A stretch of 64,000 nt of DNA from Actinomarinicola tropica (lineage in GTDB: Bacteria > Actinomycetota > Acidimicrobiia > Acidimicrobiales > SKKL01), in the NCBI RefSeq assembly GCF_009650215.1, contig NZ_CP045851.1:2259001-2323000 (forward strand). Direction: 5' to 3'. Below are positions 23,179 to 34,888 of this stretch, piece by piece. The position numbers and the translations under genes are program-made. The stretch's first letter is position 1. Each line of letters begins with the position of its first letter. The notes beneath the pieces were generated by a model that worked only from the letters and a program-made list of their open reading frames with translations, was not told the DNA's origin and made no database searches.

Positions 23179-24348
23179 CTACTCCAGGTTCCGCAGCCGC
23201 GGGATGAACGCGAACGCGCCGAGGGCGAGCGTGACGAGCGCGGCCGAGGTGAGCCCCAGCGCAGCGCGCGGGCCGATGGTCGCGGCCAGGAGCCCGGTGA
23301 GGAACGCGCCGAGCTGCGAGAGGCTGAACTGCAGCATGTAGACGCTCATCACCCGACCCCGGTACTCCTCCTCGACGTAGGACTGGACGAGCACGTTCGA
23401 CAGCGACTGGCGGGCGGACTGGCCGAGGCCCATGGCGAGCATGAACCCCGCCATCATCCAGACCGACGTCGACAGGGTGAAGGCGAGCAGGAGCATCAGG
23501 CCCTGGAAGGCGGAGCCGAGCAGGAAGCCGGCTCCCCGCCGGCGGGCCGGGAGGGATGCGATGACGAGCGCCCCGGTGAGCGCGCCGATGCCCGAGACGC
23601 TCTGGAGCAACCCGAGCGAGTCGGCGCCGGCGTCGAACACGTCCTGCACGAAGCCGCCGAGCAGGAACATGTAGGGCATCGCGGTGAGGACGACGAGGAT
23701 GTTGATGCCCATCAGCGGCCCGATGATCGGGTCGCGCACGATGTACGCCAGCCCGCCGGTGATGTTGGCGAACCCGGCCCGGACCTCGCCGGAGATCGAG
23801 CCCGCGGCCTGGATCTCCCTCGGCTCCTCGGGGACCCGCAGGAGGAAGAGCGAGGCGAAGAGGTACAGCCCGCTCATGAGGAAGTAGACCCACGCCGCGC
23901 CGGCCCACTCGAACAGGAACCCGCCGAGCGCCGGGGCGAACAGGCGCATGGTGTTCATGCCGGCGGAGTTGAGCGCCACCGCGTTCATCAGCTGCTCGCG
24001 CGGGATGAGCGACGGCAGGAGCGACTGGCGCGACGGCATCATCAGGGCCATCGACGTGCCCTGCACCACCGCGGAGGTGAGGAGCAGCCCGAAGGTGAGG
24101 GTGTCGGTGAGCAGCAGGATCGCGACGGCGCAGGCGTTGACCGCGTTGACCAGCTGCCCGGTCTGGACGACGAGCTTGCGGCGGGCGACCCGGTCGGCGA
24201 TCGCGCCGCCGACCATGGCGAAGACGATGCCGGGCAGCGCGCTGGCCAGGGCGATGGTGCCGAGCGCGGCGTAGGACCCGGTCAGGAGGTACGCCAGGTA
24301 GGACCGGACGACCATCTGCATGTTCTGCGAGGCCATCTGGCCGAGCAT
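23179..24348 (-). CDS. MFS transporter (DHA/enterobactin-exporter-like), start uncertain
   Basis: From ATG 24348 the protein has 389 residues with about 11-12 membrane segments and the loop motif GGAIADRVARRKLV. The segment just upstream in frame, LRTPRFRDFFLS, is the usual N-terminal part of this transporter type, so the real start is probably earlier. No in-frame ATG, GTG or TTG exists there; a CTG at 24510, 8 nt after GGAGAG, would give 443 residues. It is downstream of rpoD on the same strand. Likely exports small molecules by proton exchange; substrate unknown. Confidence 0.82.
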   Translation of the reverse strand: MLGQMASQNMQMVVRSYLAYLLTGSYAALGTIALASALPGIVFAMVGGAIADRVARRKLVVQTGQLVNAVNACAVAILLLTDTLTFGLLLTSAVVQGTSMALMMPSRQSLLPSLIPREQLMNAVALNSAGMNTMRLFAPALGGFLFEWAGAAWVYFLMSGLYLFASLFLLRVPEEPREIQAAGSISGEVRAGFANITGGLAYIVRDPIIGPLMGINILVVLTAMPYMFLLGGFVQDVFDAGADSLGLLQSVSGIGALTGALVIASLPARRRGAGFLLGSAFQGLMLLLAFTLSTSVWMMAGFMLAMGLGQSARQSLSNVLVQSYVEEEYRGRVMSVYMLQFSLSQLGAFLTGLLAATIGPRAALGLTSAALVTLALGAFAFIPRLRNLE

Positions 24349-24573
24349 CGACAGGAAGAAGTCGCGGAACCGCGGCGTGCGCAGCGAGTCGAAGGTGCGC
24401 AGGCCCTTGATGCGGTCGCGGCGGGTGCGAGCGGCCGGCGCCGGCTCGCCACCGTGCTCGCCGTCGTCGGCGGTGGCGACCGTGCGGTGGTCCTGGTCGG
24501 TGGGGGTCAGGCCTGGAGCTCTCCGGCGTCGACGGCGGAATTGATTCCAGAGTCTAACTAGTTCGCGGTGGAC

Positions 24574-25856
<1,283 letters not shown>

Positions 25857-25860
<4 letters not shown>

Positions 25861-27635
25861 GGCTCCCCTATGGCCCGTTGCCGCAGCCAGGCTAGCAAGG
25901 CATCTCGCGCCTCCGGTTCGGTTGCCGGCTCGCGCATCTCCATGATGCGCCGGTTCAGCCAGCCTGTGATCTCGGAGAAGAGGAGCGGCTCACCGGCTTG
26001 GCGCGCCTCGGCGTCGAAACCTGCGATCGTGCGCCGCGTCGCCTCGGTTACGAGGCGACCGACAACATCGATCGGATCGGCCTCGGACTCCTCCACCGCG
26101 AGCCGCTGGAGCAGGTCGGCGGTCTCGGGATCGGACTCGGCGATAGCGGCGCGCAGGTCTCCGGTGCGAGTGAGGGCGTCGAGCGCGGCGGCGAGCAGCT
26201 CGTCGTCGAAGAGGCACGGGTCGAGCAGCGGGAGGATCTCGTCGCGCCGGTGCACGGCGAGGCGCAGCGCCTCGAGTTCCGGCGTGTTGCGCCGAGGTGC
26301 GGTCCGGCGCGTCGGGCGCTCCTCGGTGGTACGGGCCTCCTCAGTGCGCTCCTGGCGCCGGCGGGGGTTGCGCAGGCCGTCGCGCAGGCGGTCGACGTCG
26401 ATGCGGCAGCGGTCGGCGACGGCCATGAGGTACTGGTCGCGGACGAGGGCGCTCGGGTGCTCGGCGATCACGGCCAGCGCGGCCTCCGCACCCCGGGCAC
26501 GTCCTTCGGGGGTCGACAGGTCGGCGGCGCCGAGGACCCGGTCGAGGCGGAAGCCGAGGAAGGGCTTGGCGTCGACGACGGCCTTCTCGAGCGCCGCGGG
26601 GTCCTCCCGTGCGAGGTCGGCGGGGTCGACGCCGCGGGGCAGCGCCGCGACGGCGACGTCGACCTCGAACCGCCGCTCCCACTCGTAGAAGCGCTCGGCG
26701 GCCGACTGCCCTGCGGCGTCGGCGTCGAAGGCGAGCACCACCCGCCGGGCGTACTTGCGGAGGATCTGCACGTGGGACTCCGTGAGCGCGGTCCCGCAGG
26801 TGGCGACGGCGCGTCCGAGGCCGGCCTCACCGAAGGCGATGACGTCGGTGTAGCCCTCGCAGATGATGACCTCGTCGGCCCGCACGACCTCGGCCTTGGC
26901 CCAGTTGAGCCCGTAGAGCGCCCGGCTCTTCGAGTAGATCGGCGACTCGTGGGAGTTGATGTACTTGGCCCCCTCCGCCCCGGGGAGGATGCGCCCGCCG
27001 AACGCGACCGGGTCGCCGCCGGCGTCGAAGATCGGGAACAGGACCCGACCCCGGAAGGCGTCCTGCTGGCGCCCGCGCCGGTTGCGGAACCCGAGCCCGC
27101 TGTCCTTCACGACGTCGTCGGGCAGCTTCAGCGCGGTGACCAGCTGGTCCCAGTCGTCGGGCGCCCAGCCGAGCTTGTAGCGCTCGACGGTGTCCTTGGT
27201 GAAGCCCCGCGAGCGCAAGTAGCTGCGGGCCGGGCCGGCGTCGGGCGCGGTCTTCAGCCGCTCGTGGTACCAGTCGACGGCTCGGGCGACGGCCTCGATG
27301 AGGCGGGCCTTGCGCTTGCGCGACTCGCCCTCGTCGCGGTCGGTGTACCGGAGCGTGACCCCCGACCGACCGGCGAGGGTCTCGACCGCGCCGACGAAGT
27401 CGGTGTGCTCGATCTCGCGGATGAACGTGATGACGTCGCCCTTGGCCTGGCAACCGAAGCAGTAGTACAGCCCCTGCTCGGCGTTGACCGAGAACGACGG
27501 CGACTTCTCGGAGTGGAACGGGCAGAGCCCGGTGAACCGTCGACCGACGCGCTTGAGCTGCGTGTACTGGGACACGATCGCGACGATGTCCGAGGCCTCC
27601 CGGACCGCGGCGATGTCCTCGTCGACGATGCCCAC
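25857..27635 (-). CDS. dnaG: DNA primase
   Basis: The 592-residue protein starts with the CHC2 zinc domain ([23 protein letters not shown]), followed by the primase core and TOPRIM domain ([33 protein letters not shown]). The C-terminal 150 residues are the helical helicase-binding region. It makes RNA primers for the replisome. It starts 4 bp after ppdK and its stop overlaps the rpoD start, so primase and the main sigma factor are translated in tandem. Confidence 0.97.
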
Positions 27636-27639
27636 GTGC

Positions 27640-30285
27640 TCAGTCGGTTCCGCTGCGGTGGGCGAGGAGGGCCTGGGCGACGGCGAGGCGGGCGACGGGG
27701 ACCCGGAACGGGGAGCACGACACGTAGTCGAGGCCGATCTCGGTGAAGAAGTCGATCGAGGCCGGGTCGCCGCCGTGCTCGCCGCACACGCCGAGGGTGA
27801 TGTCGGGGCGGACCTTCCGGCCGCGTTCGACGGCCAGGGCGACGAGCTCGCCCACGCCGCGCACGTCGATCGACTCGAACGGGTCCCGCGGGAGGATGCC
27901 CTCGTCGAGGTACCGGGGCATCACCCGGGCCTCGACGTCGTCGCGGCTGAACCCGAACGCCATCTGGGTGAGGTCGTTGGTGCCGAAGGAGAAGAAGTCG
28001 GCGACCTCGGCGATGTCGTCGGCGCGGATGGCCGCCCGGGGCGTCTCGATCATCGTGCCGACGCCCACCTGCAGGGGCCGGTCGGTCGTCGCCTGCGCGG
28101 CCTCGATCTCCTCTTCCACCCAGCGGCGGACGAGTGCCAGCTCGGCGCGGGTGACGACCAGCGGGATCATGATCTCGACGATCGGCCGGCCGCCGGCGTC
28201 GGCCCGGAGTGCTGCAGCTTCCAGCAGCGCGCGCACCTGCATCTTGTAGAGGCCGCCCTTGACGATGCCGAGGCGCACGCCGCGGGTGCCGAGCATCGGG
28301 TTGACCTCCCGCCACTCCGACGCCGCCTCGAAGAGCGTGGTCTCCTCCTCGGTGAGCCCGTCCCGGGCCTGTGAGCGCAGGAGCGCCTCGTAGTCGGGCA
28401 GGAACTCGTGGAGGGGCGGGTCGAGCAGCCGGACGGTGACCGGCAGCCCGTCCATCGCCTCGAGGATCGTGACGAAGTCCTCCCGCTGGACCTCGAGCAG
28501 CTCGTCGAGGGCCGCCTGCTCCTCCTCTGGGGTCGAGGCGAGGATCATGCGCTGCACGACCGGGAGGCGCTCCTCTCCGAGGAACATGTGCTCGGTCCGG
28601 CACAGGCCGATGCCCTCCGCGCCGTACTCCCGGGCGACGGTGGCATCGGGACCGTTGTCGGCGTTGGCCCGCACCGACATGCGGTCGGCGCGGATCTCGT
28701 CGGCCCACTCGAGGATCATGTCGAGCTCGGGCGGCGTGGTGGCCGCGGCGAGGCCGACCTCGCCGAGGATGACGTCGCCGGTCTGGCCGTCGATCGCGAC
28801 GACCTCGCCCTCCTCCACCCGGCGGTCGCCGACGGTGAAGTGGTCGCCGGCGACGTGGATCGCCTCGGCGCCGACGACCGCCGGCTTGCCCCACCCGCGG
28901 GCGACGACCGCGGCGTGGCTGACGAGTCCGCCCCGCGACGTGAGGACGCCCTCGGCGACCTGCATGCCGTGGATGTCGTCGGGCGACGTCTCCGGGCGGA
29001 CGAGGAGGACCTTCTCGCCCCGCTGGTGGGCAGCGACGGCGTCGTCGGCGGTGAAGTACACCTGGCCGACCGCGGCCCCGGGCGACGCGCCGAGCCCGGT
29101 GGCGAGGATGCGCGACTCGTCGACCTTCTCGAACTGCGGGTGGAGGATCTGGTCGAGGTGGTCGGCGGTGACCCGCTGGACGGCCTCGGCTCGGGTGAGG
29201 CGGATGTTCGGGTCCTCGGTCATCGCCACCGCGAGGCGCAGGGCGGCGGTGCCGGTGCGCTTGCCGACGCGGGTCTGGAGCATCCAGAGCTTGCCCTGCT
29301 CGATCGTGAACTCGGTGTCGAGCATGTCGCGGTAGTGGCGCTCGAGCCGCCCGAAGATGTCGACGAGCTCGTCGTGGATCTCGGGGAAGACGTCGGCCAT
29401 CTCGGCGAGGGGCCGGGTGGCGTGGGTGCCGGCGACGACGTCCTCGCCCTGGGCCTGGAGGAGGAAGTCGCCGTAGAGGCCGGCGTCGCCCGTGGCCGGG
29501 TCGCGGGTGAAGCCGACGCCGGTGCCGCTGCGCTCGTCGCGGTTGCCGAACACCATCATCTGCACGTTGACCGCGGTGCCGAGGTGGTGGTCGATGTGCT
29601 CGCGGTTGCGGTACGCCCGGGCGCGCGGGGAGTTCCACGAGCGGAACACGGCGTCGATCGACTGCCGGAGCTGGTCGCGCGGATCCTGGGGAAAGGGCTG
29701 GCCGGTGTGCTCGGCCACGACCGCCTTCAGGTCCTCGGCGAGCTGGGCGAGCACCTCGGCCGACATCCGCGCGTCGGCCTCGTCGCCGGCGGTCGCCTGC
29801 GCTACCTCGATGCGGGCGTCGAACAGCTCGTCGGGCACCTCGAGGACGACCTCGCCGAACATCTGGATGAAGCGGCGGTAGGAGTCGTACGCGAAGCGGG
29901 CGTCGCCGGTGACCTCGGCGAGGCCGCGGACCGACTCGTCGTTGAGGCCGAGGTCGAGGACGGTGTCCATCATCCCCGGCATCGAGAACTTGGCGCCGGA
30001 CCGCACCGAGACGAGCAGCGGATCCGACGGGTCGCCGAGCTGGCGGCCCGCGAGCTCCTCGAGCCGGGCGACAGCGGCGTCGACCTCTCCCTCCAGCTCC
30101 GGGGGCCACCCCCCGGCGTCGAGGTAGTGGCGGCAGGCCTCGGTGCTGATCGTGAACCCGGGGGGCACGGGCAGGTCGAGGACGGAGACCATCTCGGCGA
30201 GGTTCGCCCCCTTGCCGCCGAGGAGATCCTTCAGCTCCATCGGGGGCCTCGGGTGCTCGTGGTCGAATCCGTACACGTACTGCAC
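27640..30285 (-). CDS. ppdK: Pyruvate, phosphate dikinase
   Basis: The 881-residue length is that of full PPDK. The ATP-grasp part begins YGFDHEHPRPPMELKDLLGG and contains SVRSGAKFSMPGMMDT. The swivelling domain has the phospho-histidine in GGLVSHAAVVARGWGKP, and the C-terminal TIM barrel has the catalytic Cys in GVCGEHGGDPASIDF. The enzyme interconverts pyruvate, ATP and Pi with PEP, AMP and PPi, supporting gluconeogenesis or PPi-linked glycolysis. GTG start at 30285 after GAGGAGG. First gene of the run leading to dnaG and rpoD. Confidence 0.97.
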   Translation of the reverse strand: MQYVYGFDHEHPRPPMELKDLLGGKGANLAEMVSVLDLPVPPGFTISTEACRHYLDAGGWPPELEGEVDAAVARLEELAGRQLGDPSDPLLVSVRSGAKFSMPGMMDTVLDLGLNDESVRGLAEVTGDARFAYDSYRRFIQMFGEVVLEVPDELFDARIEVAQATAGDEADARMSAEVLAQLAEDLKAVVAEHTGQPFPQDPRDQLRQSIDAVFRSWNSPRARAYRNREHIDHHLGTAVNVQMMVFGNRDERSGTGVGFTRDPATGDAGLYGDFLLQAQGEDVVAGTHATRPLAEMADVFPEIHDELVDIFGRLERHYRDMLDTEFTIEQGKLWMLQTRVGKRTGTAALRLAVAMTEDPNIRLTRAEAVQRVTADHLDQILHPQFEKVDESRILATGLGASPGAAVGQVYFTADDAVAAHQRGEKVLLVRPETSPDDIHGMQVAEGVLTSRGGLVSHAAVVARGWGKPAVVGAEAIHVAGDHFTVGDRRVEEGEVVAIDGQTGDVILGEVGLAAATTPPELDMILEWADEIRADRMSVRANADNGPDATVAREYGAEGIGLCRTEHMFLGEERLPVVQRMILASTPEEEQAALDELLEVQREDFVTILEAMDGLPVTVRLLDPPLHEFLPDYEALLRSQARDGLTEEETTLFEAASEWREVNPMLGTRGVRLGIVKGGLYKMQVRALLEAAALRADAGGRPIVEIMIPLVVTRAELALVRRWVEEEIEAAQATTDRPLQVGVGTMIETPRAAIRADDIAEVADFFSFGTNDLTQMAFGFSRDDVEARVMPRYLDEGILPRDPFESIDVRGVGELVALAVERGRKVRPDITLGVCGEHGGDPASIDFFTEIGLDYVSCSPFRVPVARLAVAQALLAHRSGTD

Positions 30286-30459
30286 CAGCAGCCTCCTCGT
30301 TCCGGTCCGCGGGGCGCAGGCTACCGGGCCGGGCCGACCGCCGGATCGGTTCGTTCACCCGTGTCGTTCGGCCCATTTCGACATCGAACCGTCACCCACG
30401 ACCCTGACGCACCGATGGCTCCGCCAGGGTCTCGCCGCGAGGCCCTCCACACCTCACCC

Positions 30460-30876
30460 ATGAACCTGCCCCGCCTGGTCCCCTCTCCCGACAACCCCGT
30501 TCCGGTCCCCACCAGCGGACCGTGCCCGGCATGCGGCCGGCCCGATGCCCTGCGCACCGCTCGCACCGAGACCGGGCGCCACACGCGCTGCCGCTTCACG
30601 TTCGACGGGCTGTGCGACTGGGAGGGTGTCGAGCGTCCGTTCCGCCGGCCGAGAGGCGACGCCATGCCGACGGCCTTCGTCGAGCGCCTCGGCCGGATCG
30701 CCCAGCGGGTGGTCGAGGAGTGCGTCGACAGCGACGACGGCACGGCGACGGCACGGATCGACCCGCAGTTCGTCACCGCCCTGCGCTCGGCCATCCGTCG
30801 CGCCGCACGGGATCGGGACGTCCAGGTGCGCACCAACCACGCCGGGGGCGGGCGCGTCGAGGTGCGGCTCGCCTGA
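30460..30876 (+). CDS. Small zinc-motif-containing hypothetical protein
   Basis: The ATG at 30460 gives 138 residues. Near residue 20 is GPCPACGRPDALRTARTETG, and Cys residues follow in TRCRFTFDGLCDW, suggesting a zinc-binding knuckle of two Cys pairs. The second half is helical (FVERLGRIAQRVVEECVDSD). No ribosome site is obvious for 30460; an ATG at 30664 with GAGAGG upstream would give only the helical 70 residues. It sits between the divergent ppdK and the chemoreceptor gene. A real but unrecognised gene, with uncertain start. Confidence 0.5.
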   Translation: MNLPRLVPSPDNPVPVPTSGPCPACGRPDALRTARTETGRHTRCRFTFDGLCDWEGVERPFRRPRGDAMPTAFVERLGRIAQRVVEECVDSDDGTATARIDPQFVTALRSAIRRAARDRDVQVRTNHAGGGRVEVRLA

Positions 30877-30939
30877 GCCTTTCGGCCCTGTCTCGCCGGT
30901 GGGCCTCATCCGGTGTGACCGACGACCGACTCCCGGCGC

Positions 30940-32436
30940 ATGTCGAAGCTCCTGGACAACCTCACCATCCGTAGCAGGGTCCTCGCCGTCGTCGGGTCGC
31001 TGCTCGCGGTGCTCGTCGTGGTCGTCGCCATGGCCACCGTCAGCCTCCGCGGCACGTCGCGCGACGTCGACGCGCTCGCCGAGGACATCACCCCGTCGGT
31101 GATGCTCCTGCTGAACATCGACCGCGACGCCTACCAGGCGCAGCTCGCGCTCGAGCGAGCGGTCGATCCGGTCTCGACCGAGCCGACGGTCGAGGCGGCG
31201 TGGGCGTCGTTCGACGAGAACAGCGCCCAGGTGGCCGAGCGGTGGGCCCAGTTCGCCGCCACATCTCCGGAGCCCGGCGAGGCAGCGATCCGCCAGCAGT
31301 TCATGCCGGCCTACGACGCGTGGATCGCGACGGCGGGCGAGCTCGCCGATGCGACGACGATGCTCGAACGTGGCTCGATCGGCATGACCTCCGACACCCG
31401 CTTCGAGGAGATGCGCGCCGTCATCGACGACATCTCGTCCAACATCCGCGAGCCCCTCGTCGACACCGCCTCGCACGACGTGGCCGACCAGATCGACTCG
31501 CTCGTCACCGCCAACCTGGTGCTGCTCGTCGTCGGCCTGGCCGTCGGCGGCGTCGTGGCGTTCTTCGCAGTCCGCTCGATCGTCGGCGGGGTGCGCTCCG
31601 CCGTCGCGGCGATCGACCGCTCCTCCATCGGCCTCTCCGCCGTGTCGTCCCAGGTGGGCGCCTCCGCCGAGGAGACCGCCGCCCAGTCCGGCGTCGTGTC
31701 GAGCTCGGCCGAGGAGGTGTCGGTCAGCGTCTCGACCGTCGCCACCGCCGTCGAGGAGATGACCTCGTCGATCGGCGAGATCGCCCAGAACGCCGCCGAG
31801 GCCACGCGGGTGAGCCAGGAGGCGGTCGACGTCGCCGGTTCGACCAACGCCACCGTCGCCGAGCTCGGCGACTCCTCGGCCCAGATCGGCCAGGTCATCG
31901 AGGTCATCACCTCGATCGCCGAGCAGACCAACCTGCTGGCCCTCAACGCCACGATCGAGGCCGCCCGCGCCGGCGAGGCCGGCAAGGGCTTCGCCGTCGT
32001 CGCCAACGAGGTGAAGGACCTGGCCAAGCAGACCGCGGACGCCACCGAGGAGATCGGCAGCCGCATCGCCGCCATCCAGCGGGACTCCGGCGAGGCCGTG
32101 ACCGCCATCGAGCGGATCCAGGAGGTCATCGCCCGGGTCGCCGACCTGCAGACCACGATCGCCTCCGCGGTCGAGGAGCAGACGGCCACCACCAACGAGA
32201 TCAGCCGCAACGTCACCGAGGCCGCCCGCGGCGCCGGCGAGATCGCGGAGAACATCTCCGGCGTGGCCCAGGCCGCCCAGTCGACCTCCGAGGGCGCGGT
32301 CGCCACCCAGCAGGCCGCCGACGAGCTCCAGAAGGTCGCCGGTCAGCTGCGCAAGCTCGTCGAGCGCCAGCGCCCCACCGACGGCCCCAAGTCCCTGCGT
32401 TCCCCGGCTCCCACGGCGGTGCCCGCGTTCAGCTGA
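30940..32436 (+). CDS. Methyl-accepting chemotaxis-type receptor
   Basis: The 498-residue protein has an N-terminal membrane helix ([20 protein letters not shown]), an extracytoplasmic four-helix-type sensor (about 35-185) with a second membrane helix near residues 188-210, and a long cytoplasmic coiled coil. The conserved hairpin tip is present: [20 protein letters not shown] then [20 protein letters not shown]. There is no clear HAMP segment and no CheB/CheR tail pentapeptide. No che genes are in the window, so its kinase partner is elsewhere or it serves a non-motility pathway. Confidence 0.92.
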   Translation: MSKLLDNLTIRSRVLAVVGSLLAVLVVVVAMATVSLRGTSRDVDALAEDITPSVMLLLNIDRDAYQAQLALERAVDPVSTEPTVEAAWASFDENSAQVAERWAQFAATSPEPGEAAIRQQFMPAYDAWIATAGELADATTMLERGSIGMTSDTRFEEMRAVIDDISSNIREPLVDTASHDVADQIDSLVTANLVLLVVGLAVGGVVAFFAVRSIVGGVRSAVAAIDRSSIGLSAVSSQVGASAEETAAQSGVVSSSAEEVSVSVSTVATAVEEMTSSIGEIAQNAAEATRVSQEAVDVAGSTNATVAELGDSSAQIGQVIEVITSIAEQTNLLALNATIEAARAGEAGKGFAVVANEVKDLAKQTADATEEIGSRIAAIQRDSGEAVTAIERIQEVIARVADLQTTIASAVEEQTATTNEISRNVTEAARGAGEIAENISGVAQAAQSTSEGAVATQQAADELQKVAGQLRKLVERQRPTDGPKSLRSPAPTAVPAFS

Positions 32437-32449
32437 GACTCGTGGTGAG

Positions 32450-32482
32450 CCGGGTGGGCGGTCGCGACGACCGCCCACCCGG
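32450..32482. terminator. Strong bidirectional terminator hairpin
   Basis: CCGGGTGGGCGGTCG and CGACCGCCCACCCGG form perfect 15-bp arms with a CGA loop between two convergent genes (stops at 32436 and 32492). The symmetry would serve both directions; no U-run is present, as is common in high-GC genomes. Confidence 0.75.
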
Positions 32483-32491
32483 CCGCCGACG

Positions 32492-34012
32492 TCAGCGGAC
32501 CCAGAACGTGGCGGCCGACCGGTCGTTGGACTGGTCGACGTCGTCGGCGATCTCCGCCGTGGCCGTCACCGGGCCCGATCCGCGGCTCGTCGCCGTGTAG
32601 GCCACGCGCAGGTCGACGCTCTTGCCCGGTTCGAGACCCTCGATCGCGCAGACCACCTGCTCGGTCTGGGTGCACGGAGCGCCCGCGACCCACAGCTCGA
32701 GGTTGTCCGGCACGGTGATGACGACCTGTCCGGTGGCGGGATCGGTCCCCTCGTTCGTCACCGTCACCGTGGCGCCGAGCATCTGACCCACCGACACCCG
32801 GCCGTTGCGGGGCTGCAGCTGCACGGCGGTGGCGGCGTCCGGCTGCGGCGTCGGGCTCGGCGGTTCCGTCTGGTTGACCACGACGGCGAAACCGCGGCCT
32901 GCGGCACCGGCTCCCACCGCGTCGGGCACCCCGTCGCCGTCGACGTCGGCGACGTCCATGCCGCTGGCCGAGATGTTGCCGGAGATGAACGCATACCGGT
33001 CCATCGCGCCGGGGATGCTGCCCTCGACCCCGGTGTGCACGCTCACGCTGCTCCACCCCGAGTGGGCGACGACGACATCGCCGATGCCGTCGAGGTCCAC
33101 GTCCGCGATCTCGATCGACCCCGGCAGGTCGTAGGTCGGGATCGTGCCCGCGACGACGAGTCCGCCGCTTGCGCTCCACTCGTAGACGCCGAGGTTGGAG
33201 GCCGGACGGTTGCCGCCGTAGCCCACGACGACCTCGGCCACGCCGTCGCCGTCGACATCCCCCGCGCCGACGGCTCGGGCGTTGGTGCTCGCCACCGGGA
33301 GGAGCGCCGACGACGGCGGCTCGAGCGTCCCGTCATCGGCCTGGATGAGGACGCTGAGGCTCGGGACGTTGTACATCTGACCGGACATGGCCACGACGTC
33401 GAGGAGGCCGTCGCCGTCGACATCGCCGATGTCGAGGTCGTTCCACCCGCCGAGCGGGACCGAGTAGGTGACCGGCGACTCGAACCCGCCGGCGCCGTCG
33501 GCCGCGAGCACGTGCAGCTGACCCTCGCCCCACCCGACGACGACGAGGTCTGTCAGCCCGTCGCCGGTGACGTCACCGGCTCGGAGCACCTCGGCGCGAG
33601 GCAGCGGGATCTGCGTTCCTGCCGAGAGCGAACCGTCGGCCTGCTGCATGACCAGCTCGACGCGCGTGCGGGTGGCGACAGCGATGTCGTCGCGGCCGTC
33701 CCCATCCACGTCGAGGATCTCGATCGAGCGCGCCCCTGCCCCGGCGACGGGGTGGTCGACGGCGTAGGCCATCGTCCCGCCCGGCTGCTGGTAGGCGATC
33801 TTGAGACCGGAGGAACCGGCGTAGTCGCCGTAGCCGACGACGACGTCGGCCAGCCCGTCCCCGTTGACGTCCCCGACGGCGACCGCCTTCTCGCTGCTGA
33901 TCCCCACCGGGTAGATGGCCGGCGGGCTGAAGACCTCGCCCGGCGCCGCCCCCGCCGAGGCCGACACCCCCAGGACCGTGACCGCGGCCAACGCCGCCAA
34001 CGAACGCCTCAT
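32492..34012 (-). CDS. Secreted FG-GAP repeat protein with C-terminal DUF11-type domain
   Basis: From ATG 34012 the protein has 506 residues and starts with a signal peptide (MRRSLAALAAVTVLGVSASA). About seven repeats of the type DVNGDGLADVVVGYG follow, each with a calcium-binding Asp-x-Asn/Asp-x-Asp-Gly loop; together they should form a beta-propeller as in FG-GAP/VCBS proteins. Residues about 395-506 are an Ig-like domain with VTVTNEGTDPATGQVVITVP, typical of DUF11. Probably an exported surface or adhesion protein. The longer frame up to 34771 would bury the signal peptide and is rejected. Confidence 0.88.
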   Translation of the reverse strand: MRRSLAALAAVTVLGVSASAGAAPGEVFSPPAIYPVGISSEKAVAVGDVNGDGLADVVVGYGDYAGSSGLKIAYQQPGGTMAYAVDHPVAGAGARSIEILDVDGDGRDDIAVATRTRVELVMQQADGSLSAGTQIPLPRAEVLRAGDVTGDGLTDLVVVGWGEGQLHVLAADGAGGFESPVTYSVPLGGWNDLDIGDVDGDGLLDVVAMSGQMYNVPSLSVLIQADDGTLEPPSSALLPVASTNARAVGAGDVDGDGVAEVVVGYGGNRPASNLGVYEWSASGGLVVAGTIPTYDLPGSIEIADVDLDGIGDVVVAHSGWSSVSVHTGVEGSIPGAMDRYAFISGNISASGMDVADVDGDGVPDAVGAGAAGRGFAVVVNQTEPPSPTPQPDAATAVQLQPRNGRVSVGQMLGATVTVTNEGTDPATGQVVITVPDNLELWVAGAPCTQTEQVVCAIEGLEPGKSVDLRVAYTATSRGSGPVTATAEIADDVDQSNDRSAATFWVR

Positions 34013-34159
34013 GTGCGCCTCCCCTGTCGTGGCGCACCCGCCGATCGCGCACGCCGCCAGTGGTCCATTCGGCCCATGCGCCGCCGAAGTTGAGCGGTTC
34101 GTCGGAGACATCACCGAGAACCCGTCCGGCCCCGTCCAGGGCTCCGGCATGATGCAACG

Positions 34160-34888
34160 ATGGACACCCGCGAGCTGCGCGCCGGCGCTCGATCCTGCGT
34201 GCCGATGCTCATCGGCGTGATCCCGTTCGGGCTCGTCGCCGGCGCCACGCCCGCCGCCGCCGGGTTCGGCGTCGCCGCTGCGCTCGGCATGTCGACGATC
34301 ATCTTCGCCGGCGCCTCGCAGCTCGCCACCGTCGAGGTCCTCGCCGGGGGCGGCTCGGCGTTCGTCGCCGCCCTCGCCGCCTGGACGATCAACCTGCGCC
34401 TGCTCCTCTACTCGGCGTCGATGGCCCCGCACCTGGCCCACGAGCCGCTCCCCCGCCGCCTCGCCACCGCCTACGTCCTCGTCGACCAGAACTACGCCAT
34501 CGCCATCAGCCACTGGGCGAACCGCTCCGGCCGGGCCAAGGCGGAGTTCGCCATCGGCGGCGGCCTCCTCCTCGGCGCGGCGTGGATCATCTGCACCGCC
34601 ATCGGCGCCCTGGTCGGCAACGCCCTCCCCGAGGAGCTGCCGCTCGACTTCGCCGTCCCGCTCGTGTTCCTCGTCCTGCTGGTGCCGGCGCTGACCAACC
34701 GCCCGGCGGTCGTCGCCGCCACCGTCGGAGGCGTCGTCGCCGTGGGCAGCGCCGAGATGGGCGCCGGCCACATGGCGGTGATGGCCGGCGCGATCGCCGG
34801 CATCGCGGCCGGCACGCTCGCCGACCTCTGGCTCGACCCGGGCGACGAGCCACCGACCGCGGGCGCCGATCCGGACCCGGCCACGTGA
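34160..34888 (+). CDS. azlC: AzlC-family branched-chain amino acid exporter subunit
   Basis: The 242-residue membrane protein shows AzlC signatures: SCVPMLIGVIPFGLVAGATP, STIIFAGASQLATVEVL and AAWTINLRLLLYSASMAPHL, plus DQNYAIAISHW in the middle. About six or seven membrane helices are evident. AzlC with AzlD exports branched-chain or related amino acids. The ATG at 34160 is divergent from the FG-GAP gene by 147 bp. The stop overlaps the azlD start. Confidence 0.92.
   Translation: MDTRELRAGARSCVPMLIGVIPFGLVAGATPAAAGFGVAAALGMSTIIFAGASQLATVEVLAGGGSAFVAALAAWTINLRLLLYSASMAPHLAHEPLPRRLATAYVLVDQNYAIAISHWANRSGRAKAEFAIGGGLLLGAAWIICTAIGALVGNALPEELPLDFAVPLVFLVLLVPALTNRPAVVAATVGGVVAVGSAEMGAGHMAVMAGAIAGIAAGTLADLWLDPGDEPPTAGADPDPAT

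Noticed and set aside
27254-30376. Minus-strand frame of 1040 codons over ppdK and dnaG
   Set aside because: It is out of frame with PPDK, whose motifs and length are complete; long stop-free stretches are expected at this GC content.
32492-34771. Single 759-residue FG-GAP gene starting at 34771
   Set aside because: The extra N-terminal part is low-complexity antisense of azlC, and a clear signal peptide starts at 34012.
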